Shown here in pieces: positions 32,997 through 37,622 of a stretch of 37,622 nucleotides of DNA. The stretch's first letter is position 1. Each line of letters opens with the position of its first letter. The DNA lies in NCBI RefSeq assembly GCF_021531355.1, contig NZ_JADYTS010000027.1, positions 1-37,622 on the forward strand, written 5' to 3'. The notes under the pieces are model-generated. The model worked only from the letters and a program-made list of their open reading frames with translations. It ran no database searches and was not told the origin of the DNA. A program made the position numbers and the translations under genes. The DNA comes from Leyella stercorea (lineage in GTDB: Bacteria > Bacteroidota > Bacteroidia > Bacteroidales > Bacteroidaceae).

Positions 32997-33458
32997 ATGG
33001 ACAAGGAACTTTTAGAAAAGATATTGAAGAGCGGAATAACCGTACAGGGCGACCTGGTAATGGAGAAGCATGTGGAGAATGAAATTGGTAATGTGGAGGC
33101 TGGAGGCATAGGCATTCAGATTGTGCACGGTTCTGGTAAAAATACGTCGTGCAAGCCTAATGCCAATGCCGACTCGCTCGCCCTGCTCGACACTCCCGAG
33201 GCTCAGCAATTATGGGAGAAAGCAATCGAAGCCGGATGGGTGGACACGGACCGCCAGCCTACCAACCGCTTGGACACAAAGGCTGCTAAGGCTGTGTTTG
33301 CCAATGTGATGATAGAAAAGCTGAACGTTCCGCGACCTGGTTATGTGCCTTTTGAGGCGCTGTGGGGTGTGGCAGGACTGCAGAACTCTTATTCAAGCGG
33401 AATAGAACGCAATGTTAACGGAGATTTGAAGAAGCAGATAATGGAATCGCTTCGTTAA
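32997..33458 (+). CDS. Unknown protein 3 of the cassette, with N-terminal GDLVMEKHV motif (153 residues)
   Basis: It starts 21 nt after the previous gene. The N-terminal 45 residues contain GITVQGDLVMEKHVENEI and VEAGGIGIQIVHG, matching the C-terminal end of protein 2. After a linker (KPNANADSL), residues about 60-153 form a small helical domain: TPEAQQLWEKAIEAGWVD, TKAAKAVFANVMIEKLNVPR, FEALWGVAGLQNSYSSG, KKQIMESL. The second domain resembles helical modules seen in other Bacteroidales accessory proteins, but I cannot name it. A terminator-like inverted repeat follows. Confidence 0.7.
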   Translation: MDKELLEKILKSGITVQGDLVMEKHVENEIGNVEAGGIGIQIVHGSGKNTSCKPNANADSLALLDTPEAQQLWEKAIEAGWVDTDRQPTNRLDTKAAKAVFANVMIEKLNVPRPGYVPFEALWGVAGLQNSYSSGIERNVNGDLKKQIMESLR

Positions 33459-33505
33459 CGATTTTTCCTTGGAGCAAATTTATTGGAGAGTGTGTGGACT
33501 TATAA

Positions 33506-33564
33506 ATACGAATAATGTTTTAAGCTTGAACAATATATTTCAACGACTAAAACATTATTCGTAT
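33506..33564. repeat. 17-bp perfect inverted repeat between convergent modules
   Basis: ATACGAATAATGTTTTA (33506-33522) and TAAAACATTATTCGTAT (33548-33564) are separated by 25 nt. It lies between the unknown cassette (plus strand) and the restriction-modification genes (minus strand). No long T run follows on either side. It could be a weak bidirectional terminator or a boundary or recombination site. Confidence 0.7.
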
Positions 33565-33590
33565 TCTCGCCTTGCGAACTAAAAAATATC

Positions 33591-35141
33591 TCAAAACAAA
33601 GTAGGTTCATAAAAGCTCTGTCTTGGCATCAATAAGGAAGAAAGAGTTGGTACCTTTATATTGAGGAGTTCTTTGGGCTCCAACTTGTGCAATCCTCCTC
33701 CATATTCACGACCGTTAATCGCAAATTGTTCACTGGTAACCTCATTCAAGGTTTGCCATACCTCATTCAACAAATTTGTATCTGTCAGGCATTTTGAATA
33801 ATTCTCTTTTGGGTACAGTAGCAAATACACATTTGTTGTGATAGCTTTTGTTTTGTTTAGTATGAAACGAAACATCTTCTTCGAAGAATCACCACGTCCC
33901 ATGTAAGGGATGACAAAAGGAGCAGGTTTTCTGTCTTCGCAGAAATACCAAAGAGGGCGATGACTGCAAATGTAACCTTTATTTATTCCGCGTTTTATTC
34001 CTTCTTGTATATACTCCCATACGCTCGGATATTTCTCTCTCAGAATATCCTCAGGCAAATTGCATGAGAACAAAAACTGTTTTTGTTCCAATGCTATATT
34101 CCCCTCGTTGTCAGATAATATGATGTCTTCTTTTAAATATCTTGGACTGGGAAGCACAGGCTTGAGAAACTTTTCTGGTATATGGTATTTCTCTACGGTA
34201 TCCATGTCCACCACAAAAAAGTCGTTGTCTCCTGTTGCTATTCCACGTTTTACTGTAAAAAAGTTTCCTAATCTACAATCGTCATTACTTGAAAATTTCG
34301 TTGCATTCTCAACAAACATATTAGACCATTTGTCAGACGCTGTCAAGCTTTTTCTGTCTATTATCAATTTCTTTGACGGGACATTCACATCTTCTCCACA
34401 TGAGAACTCTATGTCTTTTTCTGATGGTTTGCCCTTTCTGAAGAATACTATTGTAGAACTGACAAGTGCGTCATCAAATTGTACGTCATCTGCCTTGAAT
34501 TTGTGAACACATAAGAGGTCAACGCATTCGAGCAAGTATTGTTTTACGGCTTTTCCATAATTGACATCCATAAATTCGGACGGTATCAGCCAACAAGACA
34601 AAGCTCCTTCTGCCAACCACCTCTCCGAGAGTATAAGAAAATAGCAATACAACCCTGCCAATCCAGAAATCTTAATTCCAGTATTTTGCATTACTTCTTT
34701 TTGCAGATCTTTTTTAGTATTGGCTTCGATGTGATGATGTCTTACATATGGAGGATTGGCTACAAGCAAATCGAACTGTTCTCCATTTGTTCTTGCTTTC
34801 AAAAAATCGGCTTTCCTTAGTTCTAAGTCCTCTTTTGCCCAAAGTTCTTGGGCAGGATTATAATAATGATCGTCTATTTCAAAACCTAACCCATGACCAG
34901 CTGTGTCTTTAAACACGCTGCGAAAAGCTGCATAAAATGTTCCTAACCCGATAGAAGGCTCAATAAAATTAACTGTGTTTTTATGACAGAAAGTTTTCGC
35001 TTTTTTCATTATGCTGCATGCCAGAGGGTATGGAGTGGCAAATTGCCCCTTCATATTACGCTCTTTTGACGTTTTTTGTGCATCCAGCGCTTTTTGCAAT
35101 CTGTCACGCTCTTTGTTGTAAGAAACTATGTCCAAGTTCAT
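33591..35141 (-). CDS. Type II N6-adenine DNA methyltransferase
   Basis: The 516-residue protein is a class I N6-adenine methyltransferase. SAM-binding motif I is EPSIGLGTFY (61-70), with GFEID as motif II and the catalytic NPPYVRHHH at 129-137. Its N-terminal QFATPYPLACSIMKKA is typical of Eco57I/TaqI-like enzymes. The C-terminal half (about 280-516) is probably the target-recognition domain. It overlaps the endonuclease gene by 4 nt (start ATGA), so the two are translationally coupled with the endonuclease upstream. If the pair is XamI-like, the enzyme would methylate adenine in GTCGAC and protect the host. Confidence 0.88.
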   Translation of the reverse strand: MNLDIVSYNKERDRLQKALDAQKTSKERNMKGQFATPYPLACSIMKKAKTFCHKNTVNFIEPSIGLGTFYAAFRSVFKDTAGHGLGFEIDDHYYNPAQELWAKEDLELRKADFLKARTNGEQFDLLVANPPYVRHHHIEANTKKDLQKEVMQNTGIKISGLAGLYCYFLILSERWLAEGALSCWLIPSEFMDVNYGKAVKQYLLECVDLLCVHKFKADDVQFDDALVSSTIVFFRKGKPSEKDIEFSCGEDVNVPSKKLIIDRKSLTASDKWSNMFVENATKFSSNDDCRLGNFFTVKRGIATGDNDFFVVDMDTVEKYHIPEKFLKPVLPSPRYLKEDIILSDNEGNIALEQKQFLFSCNLPEDILREKYPSVWEYIQEGIKRGINKGYICSHRPLWYFCEDRKPAPFVIPYMGRGDSSKKMFRFILNKTKAITTNVYLLLYPKENYSKCLTDTNLLNEVWQTLNEVTSEQFAINGREYGGGLHKLEPKELLNIKVPTLSSLLMPRQSFYEPTLF

Positions 35142-36106
35142 ACGCCTGCCTTTTTAAAGTCAGTTACCCTATGTTCCCATATCCAGTCAATACCTTCGGC
35201 CGCTTCGTAGCCGAGGTAGCCACTATCAAAATATCCACACAAGAAAAGAACAAAGTCAATATTGTTCCCATATGTGTTTTTTAATTGTTCTATCTTTTGT
35301 GCCTCTTCTTTTCTACGTTTATTGGTATTGGTGAAATCTCCTGCCGATTTGCATTCCACAAGAAGTGGCAACGAGCCTTCGTTGCATCCCATTCGCTTTA
35401 TAACGACATCTATTGGCATATTCACACCAAGGCGACTCATCTTGACGGGCACATTAAGGTGGTAAGTGAATGTGCCTGGCTCCATATCTGAAAATAAAGC
35501 GACGTCTTTAGAGTCAACAAAAGTATATCCTTCTGAAACGAGATAATCGCTAATGACCTTCAATTGTCTTTTTTCTTGTTCATTACGTATTATCGGGTCA
35601 GATAATGTTCCGCATAATCTGTCTGCTACAATACATTCCGCTATTTTAAGTTCTTCTAAAGTAGGTGTTTCGCCTCTTTGAATCCAAGAGAACAATTCTA
35701 CGTCAAGTAATTTGTTAAGTACGTTAGCAAGCCTGTTCAAGCATTCCTCTTTTTCTTCTTCTGACAGCTTTTGTGGCAAACGTCCGTTCTCCATATTCTT
35801 GATAAAAGAAGGCTTAACACCTGAAAATCCCATAAGCCTTTCGCGTGCAATAGGGGGAGTTGTTGCCATTCTCAGAATAGTGATAAGTTCTGGATGTTCT
35901 TTTAGGTGTGTGGTGGTAAAATGAAAATTGTTGGTTTGGTTGATTGCCAATCCTACTTGTTCCATTGCACGCCTGCGTTCTTTTGTGTATGTAGCAGGTG
36001 CAAAATTCAGAAACCAGTCATTGTAAAGTGAAATTGATTGTATAGTATCTTTTTTCCATAATTCTGTGTTTCTTCTATTTATAATATAACTTGATTTTCT
36101 TGCCAT
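35138..36106 (-). CDS. Type II restriction endonuclease, XamI-like
   Basis: The 322-residue protein resembles the XamI restriction endonuclease family; XamI recognises GTCGAC. The N-terminal part has NDWFLNFAPATYTKERR, as in that family. The nuclease core is a PD-(D/E)XK type: Asp233 in MPIDVVIKRMG, then Glu251 and Lys253 in LLVECKSAGDFTNTNKRR, where the family's conserved basic helix follows. It is encoded just upstream of and overlapping the N6-adenine methylase gene, a normal type II pair. Specificity is an inference from family membership. The window has at least ten GTCGAC sites, so the methylase must be active if this endonuclease is. Confidence 0.75.
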   Translation of the reverse strand: MARKSSYIINRRNTELWKKDTIQSISLYNDWFLNFAPATYTKERRRAMEQVGLAINQTNNFHFTTTHLKEHPELITILRMATTPPIARERLMGFSGVKPSFIKNMENGRLPQKLSEEEKEECLNRLANVLNKLLDVELFSWIQRGETPTLEELKIAECIVADRLCGTLSDPIIRNEQEKRQLKVISDYLVSEGYTFVDSKDVALFSDMEPGTFTYHLNVPVKMSRLGVNMPIDVVIKRMGCNEGSLPLLVECKSAGDFTNTNKRRKEEAQKIEQLKNTYGNNIDFVLFLCGYFDSGYLGYEAAEGIDWIWEHRVTDFKKAGV

Positions 36107-36129
36107 AATTTGTTGATGGATTATTTTAT

Positions 36130-36215
36130 AACTATATTTTGGATGCGAAGATATAAAATAAAACGAAGAAAACGAAATGGTATTGCGAAAACTTTCCTAT
36201 CTAACTATATTTTGG
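36130..36215. repeat. Two 14-bp direct repeats upstream of the restriction gene
   Basis: TAACTATATTTTGG occurs at 36130-36143 and again at 36202-36215, 72 nt apart, between the endonuclease start (minus strand) and the antirepressor gene (plus strand). They could be operators for a regulator of the divergent genes; no regulator is recognised nearby. Confidence 0.5.
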
Positions 36216-36273
36216 GGATATAGTACAAACGTACTGACCACGTATTATTACGGTTGCCCTCTTTTTTTCTCTC

Positions 36274-36281
36274 TATCTTTG
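36274..36281 (+). promoter_or_regulatory. -7 box of the antirepressor gene
   Basis: TATCTTTG matches TAnnTTTG; a TTG lies 17 nt upstream (36254-36256), a little too near. The transcript would begin just before a leader hairpin. Confidence 0.45.
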
Positions 36282-36282
36282 C

Positions 36283-36331
36283 CCTCGTAATCCTCACGGC
36301 ATGCTTCGGTTGTCTGTGTGGGGTTGCGAGG
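36283..36331 (+). promoter_or_regulatory. Leader hairpin before the antirepressor gene
   Basis: CCTCG (36283-36287) pairs with CGAGG (36327-36331); inside, AA-CC-CAC can pair with GTG-GG-TT, giving an imperfect long stem with a loop around GGCATGCTTCGG. It sits in the 5' untranslated region and ends about 38 nt before the start codon. Confidence 0.45.
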
Positions 36332-36368
36332 AATTTTATTTATAAACAATTAAAAATATTTATATGAT

Positions 36369-37112
36369 ATGACAAATCAGATTAAGATTTTTGAGAGTCC
36401 GGAGTTCGGAAGGATAAGGACGGTGAATGATGAGAATGGTGAGCCTTGGTTCATCGGTAAGGATGTGGCGGATGTGCTGGGATACTGCAATTCGCGTGAC
36501 GCTTTACGAAAACACGTTGATGTGGAAGACAAAACCACCGTCGCAATTCGCGACACTGGTTCTAACTATAAATCAAATGCTGTTCTCATCAACGAGTCGG
36601 GGCTCTACTCGCTCATCCTCCAGTCTAAGTTGCCAAGGGCACGAGAGTTTAAGCGTTGGGTCACCTCTGAGGTGCTTCCGCAAATCCGCAAGACTGGTGG
36701 CTACATTCCTCTTGATAATGAGGACGACGACAAGACGATTCTGGCCAAGGCGGTGAGGATTCTCAATCGAACGCTGGAGCAGAAGGAGGAGCTGATAGAG
36801 GCGCAACGTCCTAAGGTGGAGTTTGCCGATGCGGTGACTACGGGCGACGGCTGCATCCTGATGAGCGAGCTGGCTAAGCTGCTCACGCGCAACGGCTATC
36901 CTACGGGACGCACACGACTGTTTCGCTGGATGAGGGAGAACGGCTATATCTTCAAGCGGTCGACGGAGCCTATTCAGAAATGGGTGGAGCAGGGACTGTT
37001 CGCTACGTCGGTGACGGTGATCAAGACGCACCACGGCACGGAGGAGAGAGTGACTACGAAGGTGACGGGGAAGGGACAGGAGTATTTTCTCAGCAAGCTG
37101 AGGAAGTTTTGA
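36369..37112 (+). CDS. Phage-type antirepressor with BRO-N and KilA-C domains
   Basis: The 247-residue protein has an N-terminal BRO-N domain (about 1-113: RTVNDENGEPWFIGKDVADV, LGYCNSRDALRKHV, ESGLYSLILQSKLPRAREFKR, WVTSEVLPQIRKTGGYIP). A short coiled region follows (LNRTLEQKEELIEAQRP). The C-terminal domain is of the phage antirepressor KilA-C (ANT) type (about 150-247: FADAVTTGDGCILMSELAKL, LTRNGYPTGRTRLFRWMREN, GYIFKRSTEPIQKW). Such proteins regulate prophage or mobile-element genes. It is the only clear phage-like gene here, so a remnant or an accessory element is likely. Confidence 0.93.
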   Translation: MTNQIKIFESPEFGRIRTVNDENGEPWFIGKDVADVLGYCNSRDALRKHVDVEDKTTVAIRDTGSNYKSNAVLINESGLYSLILQSKLPRAREFKRWVTSEVLPQIRKTGGYIPLDNEDDDKTILAKAVRILNRTLEQKEELIEAQRPKVEFADAVTTGDGCILMSELAKLLTRNGYPTGRTRLFRWMRENGYIFKRSTEPIQKWVEQGLFATSVTVIKTHHGTEERVTTKVTGKGQEYFLSKLRKF

Positions 37113-37313
37113 ATTTTGATTTTTGAGTTTTGAATTGTGCGCTACGCGCATTAGGAATTGTTCAATGTTGAATTGAGAATTCCTAAATCAAAAATTCAAA
37201 ATCGCCAACGGCGACAATTCAGAACTCAAAATTCAAAACTCAAAACTGAACAATTCAAAATCGGCTTTGCCGATAATTCAAAACTCAAAATTCAAAACTC
37301 AAAATTCAAAAAT
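37113..37313 (+). repeat. AT-rich inverted repetitive spacer with three GC mini-hairpins
   Basis: Left words TTTTGATTTTTGAGTTTTGAATT face right words AATTCAAAACTCAAAATTCAAA, so the spacer can form a long hairpin. Perfect small palindromes lie inside: TGCGC-TAC-GCGCA (37138-37150), CGCC-AAC-GGCG (37203-37213, identical to 21548-21558) and ATCGGC-TTT-GCCGAT (37260-37274). An open frame runs through it but reflects the repeat, not coding. Confidence 0.7.
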
Positions 37314-37592
37314 ATGGAAACAAAAATTATGCGAGTGGTACAGCAGGGCGAGGCTTTCGCTGTACAGAGTCAGAAGACGGAGAGTGGCCAGACTATGAAG
37401 TGCAACATCATGCTTCAGGAACTTGGCGGCAAGTACGAGAACCAGTATGTGGCAGCTATGCTCGGCAATACGGCAGGATGCCGATTCAGTCCGGGCGACC
37501 TTGTGGCTGTGACGCTGCGCTTCTCTACACGAGAGTATAACGGGGCACATTATCAGGATATCCTTGTTACGGATATTGCGAAGATTAAGTAG
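37314..37592 (+). CDS. Small OB-fold-like protein (possibly DUF3127-related), 92 residues
   Basis: ATG 37314 directly follows the repetitive spacer and gives a 92-residue protein. It has a beta-rich pattern: IMRVVQQGEAFAVQSQKTES, MKCNIMLQELGGKYENQYVA, DLVAVTLRFSTREYNGAHYQDILVTDIAKI. The ending, with a REYNGxxYxD motif, resembles the small OB-fold DUF3127/SSB-like proteins of Bacteroidetes, which bind single-stranded DNA in related cases. The similarity is weak. Any longer upstream start would translate repeat DNA. It follows the antirepressor gene and may belong to the same element. Confidence 0.65.
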   Translation: METKIMRVVQQGEAFAVQSQKTESGQTMKCNIMLQELGGKYENQYVAAMLGNTAGCRFSPGDLVAVTLRFSTREYNGAHYQDILVTDIAKIK

Positions 37593-37593
37593 G

Positions 37594-37622
37594 AAGCCCC
37601 ACCCCCTTGCCCCTCACAAGGC
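37594..37622 (+). repeat. Start of a further GC-rich repeat, cut by the window end
   Basis: AAGCCCCACCCCCTTGCCCC begins two bases after the OB-fold gene and is the left part of the GC-rich interspersed repeat family; its end lies outside the window. Confidence 0.6.

Noticed and set aside
37158..37313. An upstream extension of the last gene giving 144 residues.
   Set aside because: The added residues translate the AT-rich repeat (RQFRTQNSKLKTEQF-type low complexity), so the start at 37314 is preferred.

Overview
The window looks like chromosomal DNA of a Bacteroidales bacterium, most likely a Prevotella/Segatella-type member of the Prevotellaceae. Evidence: a SusD-like protein with a partner glycan-binding lipoprotein, Bacteroidetes-type promoters (TTTG or TTG, 19-21 nt, then TAnnTTTG) before many genes, HU-like proteins of the Bacteroidetes type with a 'smalltalk' peptide, and gene orders typical of Bacteroidales (pheA-aminotransferase-DAHP synthase/chorismate mutase-tyrA; ilvD-ilvB-ilvH-acyl-ACP thioesterase). 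The genus is an inference.

Layout. 1-5.0 kb: tail of a polysaccharide utilisation locus (SusD-like, surface glycan-binding lipoprotein, GH3 beta-glucosidase) closed by a terminator. 5.0-9.4 kb: desulfoferrodoxin on the minus strand, a diverged UDP-GlcNAc 2-epimerase-like protein, a SIMPL protein coupled to a MATE transporter, and a possible small gene with its own promoter and terminator. 9.4-17.6 kb: a 1404-residue nuclease-helicase-methyltransferase fusion on the minus strand, a copper-type P-ATPase that seems to lack its nucleotide-binding domain, an outer-membrane protein and a TPR protein. 17.7-22.4 kb: the Phe/Tyr operon, preceded by a textbook attenuator with a Phe/Tyr-rich leader peptide, a terminator hairpin and a competing antiterminator. 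22.5-29.0 kb: an endonuclease/exonuclease/phosphatase protein and the branched-chain amino acid operon, without ilvC.

29.0-37.6 kb is an accessory region. It holds a smalltalk peptide and two tandem HU-like genes, a nested repeat/palindrome structure, a broken C5 cytosine methyltransferase, a three-gene cassette of unknown function in which two proteins share a GDLVMxKHVxNE motif, a type II restriction-modification pair resembling XamI (expected site GTCGAC), a phage-type BRO-N/KilA-C antirepressor, and a small OB-fold-like protein. This composition suggests a defence or mobile-element island.

Several spacers consist of repeats: a GC-rich hairpin element (AAGCCCTACCCCC...CCCTCCCCCGTAGGGAGGGG) present at least six times, sometimes as facing pairs, and AT-rich spacers built of AATTCAAAACTC-type units around small variable GC hairpins. 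The strongest observations are the Phe/Tyr attenuator, the nuclease-helicase-methyltransferase fusion, the P-ATPase without an N-domain, and the unknown cassette beside the restriction system.
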